DNA from: Caldifarciminota bacterium
GTDB taxonomy: Bacteria > Hydrothermota > Tepidihabitantia > SM23-42
Direction of reading: 5' to 3'
Assembly (NCBI GenBank): GCA_030671005.1
Contig: DAOVAN010000017.1
Span: 1 to 19,003 of the forward strand
DNA: 19,003 nucleotides
Within the stretch, counting starts at the first letter, position 1. Each line of letters starts with the position of its first letter. This document shows positions 1-6,907 of the stretch, piece after piece. A model generated the notes under the pieces. That model made no database searches and was not told where the DNA came from. It saw only the letters and a list, made by a program, of their open reading frames with translations. Position numbers and translations under genes: made by a program.

Positions 1-672
1 GAAAACTGGCACCGCATCATTGCCAGGACCGATAATGAATTGCTAAAAGGGATTGCCCTTTACAATCTCGGCGCCTTTGACCAAGCCATCGATTTTCTTT
101 CGAAAGAAAAGGGGCCCGAGGCTTACCGGCTCATTTATTTAACAAAAGCCTACATGGAGATCGAAGACTACGAAAGTGCACTGAGTGCCATCTTCTTGGT
201 CAATACGATCGGAGATTATCTTTTTGACGAATACCAGGAAATACTCTTCAAGATACTACTCGAGAGTCCGGATCTAGACATCGTACAGGCGGAACTGAAG
301 AATCTGAAAGACCCCGCTTTGAGAGAATATGTGTTGCTTAAAATGTACGAAAAAAAGAAGAACAAGAAGAAGTTAACCTCGACTGCCTGGAATCTAATAA
401 AGAATCATCCGAAATCACCCGGTGCATATGACGCGCTGGCTTTTGTAAAGCCAAAAACGAAATCAGAAAACAAAACATATGGCCGGGTCTATTACTATTT
501 CAACGAATACGCTAAAGCCCTGAAGTACTTGAGGCGTGGAATCCTCGATGACGCATCAAATTACTACCTGGGTCGCATCTATTACAGTACGAAAAAATAC
601 AACCAGGCCCTGCGGCATTTCGCAGCGTGCTCCTGGTCAGCGGCTTACTATTATCGTGGCAGTATATACTAA
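1..672 (+). CDS. Soluble lytic murein transglycosylase, N-terminal superhelical part (5' truncated; ends at premature stop)
   Basis: The reading frame is open from the first base, so the true start lies outside the window. The visible 223 residues are alpha-helical and TPR-like, with repeated units such as FDQAIDFLSKEKGPEAY, YESALSAIF, YAKALKYLRRG and YNQALRHFAACSW. This fits the ring-shaped N-terminal domain of periplasmic Slt70-type enzymes, which cleave peptidoglycan to 1,6-anhydro-muropeptides. The frame stops at TAA 670-672. The same frame continues as sensible TPR-like protein (HDRAISVYDSLAQL) after a second TAA at 682-684 and runs into the catalytic domain gene at 748. I read this as the front half of one interrupted gene. 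It could be a real pseudogene, or a consensus or sequencing error. A separate stand-alone TPR protein is less likely because frame and domain order are kept. Confidence 0.75.
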   Translation, partial: ENWHRIIARTDNELLKGIALYNLGAFDQAIDFLSKEKGPEAYRLIYLTKAYMEIEDYESALSAIFLVNTIGDYLFDEYQEILFKILLESPDLDIVQAELKNLKDPALREYVLLKMYEKKKNKKKLTSTAWNLIKNHPKSPGAYDALAFVKPKTKSENKTYGRVYYYFNEYAKALKYLRRGILDDASNYYLGRIYYSTKKYNQALRHFAACSWSAAYYYRGSIY

Positions 673-747
673 CGCACGTATTAACACGACCGGGCGATCA
701 GTGTCTACGATTCACTGGCTCAACTGCGTAAGGGATCCGAATACGCC

Positions 748-1797
748 GTGCGCGGATTAAAGCGTAAAGCGTTCTTGTTGGAAGAATTAGGCGACACATT
801 ACATGCCGTCGAAACCTTTTTGAACATCGGCGAGAGAAACACGAAATTCCGGGCGGCAATGCAACTCTTCAGAGTGGGCAATCTGAGGAAAGCCCAGGAG
901 GTCTTAGCGAACCATGATGCGCCCGAGTTCGTCTACTGGCAGATACGGACCAGGGAGCGGCTCGCAGAACCGACCGATAGCCTGGAGCGATATCTGTCAA
1001 CCACATTCCCATTGTCGTACTACACACTCGTGAGATACAATGACTTATCTTTCCTTGACACGTTATCACTAAATGCTTGGGTAAGCCAGTTCGCCGATAC
1101 CATCATTTCGTTCACCCATGAAGATTCACTGCATATCGAGAAAGCGATCACGTTTTTCGCCTTGAACGAAAATGAGTACGCACTGGAAGAACTGAAGATG
1201 ATCGAGGCGGCTGATCCTCAAGATCTCATCTACCTGAGTAGACTGTGTTCCCGGTACGGCGCCGACAAAGAGTCAATCAGATATGGTCTCAGGGTGAAAC
1301 GGCTTGCATTAGAGAAAGATATCCACACGCTGCCCTTCGAGTTGTTGAGACTACAATATCCGATTCGTTATACCTTCAGCATCATGGATGACTATGGAGA
1401 CGTGAGTCTATCACTTGCGATGATATGGCAAGAAAGCCTCTTTGATCCCTATGCCATATCACCAGCCAATGCAAAGGGGATAATGCAAATTATCCCGTCG
1501 ACGGCACGGCTGATTGCCAAAGAATTGGGCGAGTCCGAGTATACATATTCAGATCCAGAGACTTCAATTAGATTCGGCATGTATTACTTCAGAAAAATGC
1601 TCCAAGAATTCAACTCGGTTCCCCTATCCCTCGCCGCCTATAATGCCGGCCCCGTCCGGGTACGAAGATGGGTAAAGAATGACCCGAATGCCGAAATGGG
1701 TACTTTCATCGAATTGATTCCGTATAATGAAACTAGGAATTACGTGAAGTCAATTTTGGCGCGTCAGGAGATCTACCGGCTCTTGATCAGCAGTTAG
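748..1797 (+). CDS. Lytic murein transglycosylase, catalytic (SLT) part of the interrupted gene
   Basis: From the first possible start after the stops (GTG 748) this reads 349 residues. Residues 1-200 are helical repeats. Residues about 215-349 are the lysozyme-like SLT domain, with MIWQES (catalytic Glu229), GIMQIIP (244-250) and AAYNAGP (296-302), all standard for Slt70/MltC family transglycosylases. GTG 748 has no Shine-Dalgarno sequence, and the codons between 685 and 748 already encode matching repeat sequence, so this start is only formal. The domain would lack its signal peptide if translated alone, and a periplasmic enzyme would then stay in the cytoplasm. The gene ends 5 bp before the convergent lspA stop. 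Family assignment is secure; whether the product is made depends on the two upstream TAA codons. Confidence 0.88.
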   Translation: MRGLKRKAFLLEELGDTLHAVETFLNIGERNTKFRAAMQLFRVGNLRKAQEVLANHDAPEFVYWQIRTRERLAEPTDSLERYLSTTFPLSYYTLVRYNDLSFLDTLSLNAWVSQFADTIISFTHEDSLHIEKAITFFALNENEYALEELKMIEAADPQDLIYLSRLCSRYGADKESIRYGLRVKRLALEKDIHTLPFELLRLQYPIRYTFSIMDDYGDVSLSLAMIWQESLFDPYAISPANAKGIMQIIPSTARLIAKELGESEYTYSDPETSIRFGMYYFRKMLQEFNSVPLSLAAYNAGPVRVRRWVKNDPNAEMGTFIELIPYNETRNYVKSILARQEIYRLLISS

Positions 1798-1802
1798 CTG
1801 AT

Positions 1803-2276
1803 TCACTCAACCTTTTTCTTGTAAAAAACCTCACGCACCAGCAAGAAAACCGCACCCACAGTGATGAATGCGTCAGCCAGATTATAGGTGAACCATCGGA
1901 TATTCCCGATGCCCATATCAATGAAGTCAATCACATAACCAAAACGCATCCGGTCAATGACGTTACCGATTGCCCCGCCGATGAGTAATCCAAAAACGAT
2001 CACCCCAGCACGATCTTCAAGCGTGAGGGCAATATAGACGAGTACAACAATGCCGATCAGGGAAAAAACATAGTATAGTTCATTTGAACCGAAGGAAATC
2101 CCGAAAACCCCAAAGGGATTAAAGGTCAGTTTCAGGCGCAATAGAGAACCGACTATTTCGGTGGCGGGTTCCAGGGGCCTAAGAAAGTTGACGGCCAGCA
2201 ATTTCGTGATTTGATCAAGAACAAAGGAAAATAACAAAAAAAATACGAGTAGTTTTGCGTTTCTTTTTTGTAGCAT
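1803..2276 (-). CDS. lspA: Lipoprotein signal peptidase (signal peptidase II)
   Basis: Inner-membrane aspartic protease that cuts the signal peptide from prolipoproteins at the lipid-modified cysteine. At 157 residues it has the usual length. About four membrane segments are visible (residues 8-29, 66-85, 91-108, 132-147). Family motifs present are LDQITK (20-25), GGAIGNVIDR (100-109), YVIDFID (114-120) and YNLADAF (131-137). The catalytic pair is Asp117 and Asp135. The usual N-x-G-A-A-F-G loop is replaced by NPFGVFG (53-59), keeping Asn, Phe and the last Gly. It is the last gene of the TPR-dksA-lspA operon, 31 bp after dksA. Clients in this window include the BamD-like lipoprotein. No clear Shine-Dalgarno sequence precedes the ATG. 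Confidence 0.96.
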   Translation of the reverse strand: MLQKRNAKLLVFFLLFSFVLDQITKLLAVNFLRPLEPATEIVGSLLRLKLTFNPFGVFGISFGSNELYYVFSLIGIVVLVYIALTLEDRAGVIVFGLLIGGAIGNVIDRMRFGYVIDFIDMGIGNIRWFTYNLADAFITVGAVFLLVREVFYKKKVE

Positions 2277-2307
2277 CTGATTATGAAAATACTGTCAACT
2301 ATTGAAT

Positions 2308-2673
2308 CTACTGCGAACAGTTAATGCAGAGTCTTGCCTGCGGGAGGAATTTTAGTCTTCTCTTGGGTATCATCTTTTCACACTGCTCGCAGAAACCATA
2401 AGTGCCTTGGGTTATTTTTCTCAGGGCATGGTCAATCTCGAAAAGTGTATCTCGTCTCGTAGAAATAATCTGTGATGTAAGTTCTCGACGCTCAGTCTCG
2501 GTACCCTGATCAGCCATATGATTGGAGTACGCTGCCAGGTCGCCTGATGCCTCGAGTTGTGTCCTGGCTATCTGGTCGTTCTCATACTCCAATTCACGAA
2601 GTATTTTCTGCCGCTCGTCGATCAATAGCTTCTCAAACCGCTTTAGCTCAGCCTTTTTTAATTTCTTAACCAT
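2308..2673 (-). CDS. DksA/TraR-family zinc-finger regulator
   Basis: Small protein of 121 residues in the DksA/TraR/YteA family, which binds RNA polymerase in the secondary channel and modulates initiation, often with ppGpp. Residues 1-45 are a charged helix. A loop containing HMADQGTETE (52-61) is the family's coiled-coil tip region and has an acidic residue (Asp55). The C4 zinc finger is Cys95, Cys98, Cys116 and Cys119 (FCEQC and CINC). The ATG is preceded by AAGGAG about 8 nt upstream and overlaps the end of the TPR gene by 8 nt, so the two are probably coupled. Family is certain; whether it is functional DksA or a YteA-like relative cannot be decided by eye. Confidence 0.9.
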   Translation of the reverse strand: MVKKLKKAELKRFEKLLIDERQKILRELEYENDQIARTQLEASGDLAAYSNHMADQGTETERRELTSQIISTRRDTLFEIDHALRKITQGTYGFCEQCEKMIPKRRLKFLPQARLCINCSQ

Positions 2674-3373
2674 GTTCTTTCTCCTTCAACATATTCAAAT
2701 AGGACCTTGCCTTTATGTTTAGGGGATCAATAACCAACACGTCTTGCCACTCTTTTTTCGCATCGGCGAATCTTTGCTGACGGTAGTAGCACAGCCCAAG
2801 GGTAGATTTTGCCTCCAAATAATCAGTGTTTATTTCTAAGATAGCAAAAATCAATTTTTCGGCATCCTGATATCTATTGAGTTGGAGGTTTGTTTTTGCC
2901 AGCTTCAATTTTATGTCGAGAAATGTAGGAGCCAGGCTGGCCGCCTTCTCGTATTCTTCCCTTGCTTTCTCATAGTCCTGGAGCTCATAATAAGTATCGC
3001 CCAGCTGTGAATAGGAGTGAGCCAGTTCGGCTTTCAACTTCGGTGAAAAACCTTTTTCCTTAGTCTCCAGGCTTGCCGCCGTCTCGAACGATTTTATCGC
3101 CTCTTCGAATTCGCACTGCTCGTTATACACGATCGCGAGGTTTACGTATGCCTCGATATAATCGGGATTCAATTCGGTCGCCTTCTTGAAGCAGTTTATT
3201 GCCTCAACGCGATTACCCGCGAGTGAGTAGACAAGACCCAAGGCATTATGAACATCGGGGTACTGAGGATAGATGCCAACGACTTGCTTCAATACTTCAG
3301 TGGATTCTTTTATCTTACCTTCTTCATAAAGCCGCAAGGCATCGGCATAGAGCCTCTTTGTCTCTTGGTCCAT
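2666..3373 (-). CDS. TPR-repeat protein, first gene of the dksA-lspA operon
   Basis: Protein of 235 residues made almost wholly of five to six tetratricopeptide repeats, for example PDVHNALGLVYSLAGNRVEA, YIEAYVNLAIVYNEQCEFEE and LGDTYYELQDYEKAREEY. No signal peptide or membrane segment is seen, so it is probably a cytoplasmic scaffold. Its partner is unknown. It opens the operon with dksA (8-nt overlap) and lspA. The ATG lies 5 nt after a perfect TATAAT box and has no Shine-Dalgarno sequence, which predicts a leaderless message. Repeat class is certain; no specific function is proposed. Confidence 0.88.
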   Translation of the reverse strand: MDQETKRLYADALRLYEEGKIKESTEVLKQVVGIYPQYPDVHNALGLVYSLAGNRVEAINCFKKATELNPDYIEAYVNLAIVYNEQCEFEEAIKSFETAASLETKEKGFSPKLKAELAHSYSQLGDTYYELQDYEKAREEYEKAASLAPTFLDIKLKLAKTNLQLNRYQDAEKLIFAILEINTDYLEAKSTLGLCYYRQQRFADAKKEWQDVLVIDPLNIKARSYLNMLKEKEHG

Positions 3374-3378
3374 GCTGG

Positions 3379-3406
3379 ATTATATATAGAATTTATTATT
3401 TGTCAA
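3379..3406 (-). promoter_or_regulatory. Sigma-70-type promoter of the TPR-dksA-lspA operon, leaderless geometry
   Basis: On the minus strand, TTGACA (3406-3401) is followed by exactly 16 bp and TATAAT (3384-3379). Both hexamers match the consensus perfectly. The ATG of the TPR gene begins 5 nt after the -10 box, so transcription would start at or next to the A of ATG. No ribosome binding site fits in the gap. Confidence 0.85.
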
Positions 3407-3473
3407 TGTACTTGAGAGAACTCCGAAAAAGTATTCATCGCTCTCAAGATTACAACGATAACAGAAAGATGGA

Positions 3474-3499
3474 AGATTTCTGGACCTTCTCAGAAATCT
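3474..3499 (-). terminator. Hairpin downstream of queF, possible terminator
   Basis: A perfect 9-bp inverted repeat, AGATTTCTG (3474-3482) and CAGAAATCT (3491-3499), has an 8-nt loop. It lies 11 bp beyond the queF stop and upstream of the next promoter. On the minus strand it is followed by a pyrimidine-rich but broken T tract, so termination strength is uncertain and the stem is AT-rich. Confidence 0.5.
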
Positions 3500-3509
3500 C
3501 TTAGAAATA

Positions 3510-3899
3510 CTATTTACGTGGCCTGGGGTATCTTGCTTCCACGGTTGACTTCATACCACCGCGCGGATTGAATTCACCGCGCACCAGTGCCCACCGTGGC
3601 TTGACCGTCTTCACGAAATCTTTCAAGATACGATTCACCGCGTTTTCATAAAATATCCCGAGATTTCGATAACCAAGAATGTAATACTTCAACGACTTCA
3701 ACTCAACGAAAAAAGCATCCGGCTCATATTCGATCGTGATCGTCCCGGCATCGGGTAGACCACTGCGCGGGCACAGCGAAGTGTATTCGGGGATGACGAT
3801 TGCTATCTTGTAGCCCTTGAACTGATTAGGCAAGACTTCCAGTTTGGGTAACTCTTCGGTCAGGCCTTTGTGTGCGTGTTTTTTGGAATATTGAGCCAT
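3510..3899 (-). CDS. queF: NADPH-dependent 7-cyano-7-deazaguanine reductase (preQ0 reductase)
   Basis: Reduces the nitrile of preQ0 to the amine preQ1 in queuosine tRNA modification; cytoplasmic, single-domain (type I) form of 129 residues. Visible motifs are YTSLCPRSGLPD with the thioimide-forming Cys43 and proton-donating Asp50, the QueF signature ELKSLKYY (66-73), and EFNPRGGM (109-116). The substrate-binding Glu is Glu85 in FYENAVN. The residue before it is Tyr84, where the Bacillus enzyme has His. The gene is transcribed alone from its own promoter, with the ATG 5 nt after the -10 box and no Shine-Dalgarno sequence. A hairpin follows the stop codon. No other queuosine gene is nearby. Confidence 0.96.
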   Translation of the reverse strand: MAQYSKKHAHKGLTEELPKLEVLPNQFKGYKIAIVIPEYTSLCPRSGLPDAGTITIEYEPDAFFVELKSLKYYILGYRNLGIFYENAVNRILKDFVKTVKPRWALVRGEFNPRGGMKSTVEARYPRPRK

Positions 3900-3904
3900 G
3901 TCTG

Positions 3905-3932
3905 ATTATAGATTCTTTCTGTCAGATGTCAA
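3905..3932 (-). promoter_or_regulatory. queF promoter, leaderless geometry
   Basis: Minus strand TTGACA (3932-3927), 16-bp spacer, TATAAT (3910-3905), both perfect consensus. The queF ATG (3899) starts 5 nt later. The -35 box lies only 14 bp from the stop codon of the upstream DUF711 gene, so the promoter fills the whole intergenic gap. Confidence 0.85.
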
Positions 3933-3946
3933 TGTCCGTAGCAACG

Positions 3947-5095
3947 TTATTTTATCTTTGGTATCCGGCAATTGAGCAGATAGGGTGAATCGATGCTGCT
4001 GACCGAACCTGGTCGTTTGCCCGGCATCGGAAGTAACCGGGCAGAGAGCGGCTTATCTATTCGCACGGCAAGGGTCGCCATGTCTAGTAGTATGGCATAG
4101 ATCTTCTTGGTGGGAATGGCACCGGGTAATGGAATACAATCCAACCCCGTACCACAAACTGCAGAGTACGCCAGCAACGATTGGATATCAACATATTCAT
4201 CATTGATGCGCGCGGCGAGCCCGTAATCCTCCATGACCGGCAGCATCAACCCCGAAAACCCACACTGCCTAACATCCAGGGACTTCAGCACCTTCGTTAC
4301 CATGCCGGCAATGGCCAGCGTACCTGCCGCACCGAATGCACCCAAGCCCAGCTTCTCAAAAGCAACGGCAATGCTATCCTTGCGCAACATAGACGGTGCG
4401 GGCGACACATCGATGCCTCTGAAGAAAATTCCCCCCTTCCTCTCGATGCGCTTGGCCAGCTTCTCAATCCTCTTATACGCACCCTCGAGAACTGTTCTCA
4501 GATTACGCTCCGCTTCCACGATGTTGCGCGACATATCAAATGCTTTTGACAACAAGTCACTGGATTCAAGGGCAATCGTGAAGCATGTGCGCCCGTGATG
4601 ATAACTCGCCGGAAAAAAAGGAATATCTGCTGGACAGTTGGCGATCGCGGCAAACCGGAAATTGCCATCGCCGCTGCGTGTCGTCTTGGAGATCCGGATT
4701 ATTGTTCTAGCTGCCGACAGTGTAGCATCATGATTTATCCCCGTGCTCTTGCCGGCAATTGTCGCCGACGCAGAAACAATATTCGTCGACGCAACGATCT
4801 CCGAAAGCAACCGGATGTGTTTAGGATCGTATGCCGTGCCGATACTACACAGGTCGACACCGTTTTCCTTACACACGTACTCAAGGCGTTTGATGTAATC
4901 CAGGATCGGCGGTACACGGAGGTCCGAGAGGTATTCAACCCAGGGCTGGCTCACGATTCTCGTCGTCTGCACCTCAAAACCGGACCGTTCAAATTGCGCC
5001 CTGGCCATCGAGATAAAACGACCAATCCTCTCCATGCGTGATTCGACCGATGAGGGGGCCATATTAAAACCCACGGTGAGCGCCCTGATTTTCAT
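3947..5095 (-). CDS. DUF711/UPF0210 family protein of unknown function
   Basis: Protein of 382 residues starting MKIRALTVGF. It matches the uncharacterised DUF711 (UPF0210) family by its N-terminus, by the repeated glycine/alanine-rich segments near the middle (LGLGAFGAAGTLAIAGMVTK), and by the C-terminal CGTGLDCIPLPG signature. No transmembrane segment or signal peptide is seen. ATG 5095 is chosen because it has GAGG about 11 nt upstream and leaves 19 bp after the GNAT gene. A longer frame to 5176 would overlap that gene by 62 bp with residues foreign to the family. It is the last gene of the folK-to-DUF711 series. No reaction has been assigned to the family as far as I know, so none is proposed. 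Confidence 0.82.
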   Translation of the reverse strand: MKIRALTVGFNMAPSSVESRMERIGRFISMARAQFERSGFEVQTTRIVSQPWVEYLSDLRVPPILDYIKRLEYVCKENGVDLCSIGTAYDPKHIRLLSEIVASTNIVSASATIAGKSTGINHDATLSAARTIIRISKTTRSGDGNFRFAAIANCPADIPFFPASYHHGRTCFTIALESSDLLSKAFDMSRNIVEAERNLRTVLEGAYKRIEKLAKRIERKGGIFFRGIDVSPAPSMLRKDSIAVAFEKLGLGAFGAAGTLAIAGMVTKVLKSLDVRQCGFSGLMLPVMEDYGLAARINDEYVDIQSLLAYSAVCGTGLDCIPLPGAIPTKKIYAILLDMATLAVRIDKPLSARLLPMPGKRPGSVSSIDSPYLLNCRIPKIK

Positions 5096-5114
5096 GATTA
5101 GGTCATCCTCGATA

Positions 5115-5474
5115 TCATTGCATGAACCGGCGATGATATCGAGCTTCTGTACCACCCCCGCTCCCCGGCTCGCCACACAACGATTTTAAGAACCTTTTTG
5201 AAACCTCTTCATACCCTAATTCGCGGTAGAAGTCATGCGCCCGAGTCCGATGCTCACCACTCGTGATCTCAATCTTGATGCAACGATTTGCTCTTGCATA
5301 TTGCTCCGCCTTGGCCATCAGTTCACGCCCAAACCCTTCACCATGGAATTCCCGGGCGACGACAAGGGCCGTAACCCGGCAGAGATTGCCGGTCTGAAGG
5401 CGGGCGAATGCTTCGCTGTCTTCAACACGCGCTCGCCGGATGGCGATGCGGCCCGAACCAGAAATGCTTTTCAT
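5115..5474 (-). CDS. GNAT-family N-acetyltransferase with an apparent internal deletion
   Basis: Protein of 119 residues from ATG 5474, one base after the TGA of the preceding gene. The N-terminus (IAIRRARVEDSEAFARL) is the first strand and helix of a GNAT fold. The acetyl-CoA pyrophosphate loop (VVAREFHGEGFGRELM), the fourth helix region and the C-terminal HDFYRELGYEEVSKRF are all present. Family members have some 45-60 residues between the first helix and the RVTALVV strand; here only QTGNLC separates them (residues 27-32, near 5381-5396). Strands 2 and 3 and part of strand 4 therefore seem to be missing. The tail after KSLCG is glycine-rich and atypical. It may be a decayed gene. The substrate is unknown. 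Confidence 0.7.
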   Translation of the reverse strand: MKSISGSGRIAIRRARVEDSEAFARLQTGNLCRVTALVVAREFHGEGFGRELMAKAEQYARANRCIKIEITSGEHRTRAHDFYRELGYEEVSKRFLKSLCGEPGSGGGTEARYHRRFMQ

Positions 5475-5475
5475 C

Positions 5476-6477
5476 TCATCTGAACACAATCAATTTCTGC
5501 ACGATCTTGCCTTCACTCGTGAGATAGTATATTCCGCTTGTCCCCGGCACACCTGTGACTTTCCTACCGCAAACGTCATAGAGCGTATATCGTTCTTTCC
5601 CGCATAATCTTAACGACCCCCTGAATATTGTAGCATTGTGCCACGTGCGTTCAAGCACCTGTGCCGTCTTCTCAATACCAGTAACCAGGTCTGTATTACC
5701 GAAGATATCTCTTTCATCAGCATGCACCTCACTCCACGCCACCAGGAAGTTGGTCGCAGACGCACCCACGCCAACATCGAAGCGATAGTATGGTGTGCTG
5801 TCTGAGACACAGAAGTTGTCGCCGATGAGCGTACCGTTCAAATCGAACCACTGGCCAAATACTGCCATCGTCGCCTCGCGCCAGACCACGAGAAACCTAT
5901 CACCATTATACGCGACCGCCGGGTACATCTGATTACTGGACCCGGTCGCGATGTTTATTCGGTCGCCGATCAACTGACCCTCAGGCGACACAGACTGGCC
6001 ATAGATATCCAGATCGCTGTAACCCGGACGCTTGTCCGCCCACACAGTGAAGTATCTATCACCAGCAAAAACTATTTTCGGATTGAGGTTGTAGCCTGCC
6101 TGCGCCGAGGTCACCGTGATGATCGTATCATCGGGCTGACCATTCTCATCGACGAATCTACCATATACACCAAACGGTTCGTGGTAGCTATACCATACTA
6201 CTAAACATCGGCTCCCGTCAGAAGCGACATCCGGGTAACACTCACTCTGCGCCGCCTGAGCACCGATACAATACCCCGTGTCCAATACCACACCTGCCGT
6301 GTCAACGCATGATGCTACGAGCCAGTAATAATTCTGCGAGAATCGTACATCAGACCAGACGACAACGAATTTGCCATCATTATATACAACCGCGGGATTT
6401 GTTTGGATATAGGGAGCAGTGCAGATCTCAATCGAACTGATCGTGTCACAATCTGGAGTGACCCGCACTCCAATCAC
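5476..6477 (-). CDS. Secreted repeat protein with C-terminal sorting-type domain (downstream part of interrupted gene)
   Basis: Contains four to five units of about 50 residues with the pattern YP-x-VAYNGDRFLVVW...IYGQ...G-x-LIGD, for example at PDVASDGSRCLVVW, PKIVFAGDRYFTVW and PAVAYNGDRFLVVW. These look like beta-propeller or beta-sandwich repeats of large extracellular proteins. The last 45 residues (YTLYDVCGRKVTGVPGTSGIYYL to KLIVFR) resemble a short Por/type IX-type C-terminal sorting region. The formal start is GTG 6477, but the same frame continues upstream across a TGA at 6490-6492 into the N-terminal fragment, and sequence across the stop (TNGDVIGVRVTP) is still repeat-like. Most likely one gene with a premature stop. 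Function is unknown; surface display or secretion is inferred. Confidence 0.75.
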   Translation of the reverse strand: MIGVRVTPDCDTISSIEICTAPYIQTNPAVVYNDGKFVVVWSDVRFSQNYYWLVASCVDTAGVVLDTGYCIGAQAAQSECYPDVASDGSRCLVVWYSYHEPFGVYGRFVDENGQPDDTIITVTSAQAGYNLNPKIVFAGDRYFTVWADKRPGYSDLDIYGQSVSPEGQLIGDRINIATGSSNQMYPAVAYNGDRFLVVWREATMAVFGQWFDLNGTLIGDNFCVSDSTPYYRFDVGVGASATNFLVAWSEVHADERDIFGNTDLVTGIEKTAQVLERTWHNATIFRGSLRLCGKERYTLYDVCGRKVTGVPGTSGIYYLTSEGKIVQKLIVFR

Positions 6478-6489
6478 GTCGCCGTTCGT

Positions 6490-6846
6490 TCAACAACCAT
6501 TACGACACGCAACCAGGAAATTCGAACCATCAAAGGCGACATCGAACCGACCCGAAGCGCTATCACAAAAAACGAGCTTACCATCAGGGTCTATGACATG
6601 ACCATCCGGGGTGATGCGGGCACCGTATATGGCATATTGCTGTTTCGTGGAATAAAACCGCTGGTCGATCCAGAAAACATAGAACATGCCATTAGCGTAT
6701 TCAATGACCGGGTAGTCCTGGTAATCTTGGGCCGTGCAGATCGGGAAGTCAGCACCCAACAGCATGAAGATCAAAAACGCATTTACCATATCAACGACCC
6801 ATGGTTTTCGAGGTGGCCTTACCGGCGCTTCGCATGAGTGCGGCAC
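6490..6846 (-). CDS. N-terminal fragment of the same secreted repeat protein
   Basis: Encodes a hydrophobic stretch (FLIFMLLGADFPICTA, a likely signal peptide) followed by YPVIEYANGMFYVFWIDQR and a second repeat ending NFLVACRNGC, then TGA (6490-6492). The frame, repeat type and repeat phase match the downstream part at 5476-6477, so the two form one interrupted gene. The start is uncertain: GTG 6846 gives a basic n-region (PVRPPRKPW), while ATG 6789 would remove it. Neither has a clear Shine-Dalgarno sequence. The gene lies 61 bp after panB, on the same strand. Confidence 0.65.
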   Translation of the reverse strand: MPHSCEAPVRPPRKPWVVDMVNAFLIFMLLGADFPICTAQDYQDYPVIEYANGMFYVFWIDQRFYSTKQQYAIYGARITPDGHVIDPDGKLVFCDSASGRFDVAFDGSNFLVACRNGC

Positions 6847-6907
6847 GTCGGCAAGCTTTGCAACCGGTCGCCACGGTCCTCACCATACAAAGACCTGTGG
6901 AAACTCG

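Noticed and set aside
670..684. Stop-codon reassignment (TAA or TAA/TGA as sense codons)
   Set aside because: TAA ends the DUF711 and aminotransferase genes; TGA ends lspA, slipin and divIVA; TAG ends queF, dksA and others at positions matching family length.
2295..2300. TTGACA box just upstream of lspA as a second promoter
   Set aside because: A 16-bp spacer would put the -10 box on the lspA start codon region (ATGCTA), which does not match; the nearer CATAAT is only 7 bp away.
4595..5041. 148-codon plus-strand frame opposite the DUF711 gene
   Set aside because: Arg/Cys-rich low-quality protein with no motif; the minus-strand frame has family-conserved signatures throughout.
6791..6886. 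31-codon frame (MVRTVATGCKACRRAALMR) ahead of the secreted repeat protein, with TTGACG-N16-TGTATG upstream
   Set aside because: The -10 box is poor (3 of 6), the frame has no Shine-Dalgarno sequence, and nothing marks it as a leader peptide.
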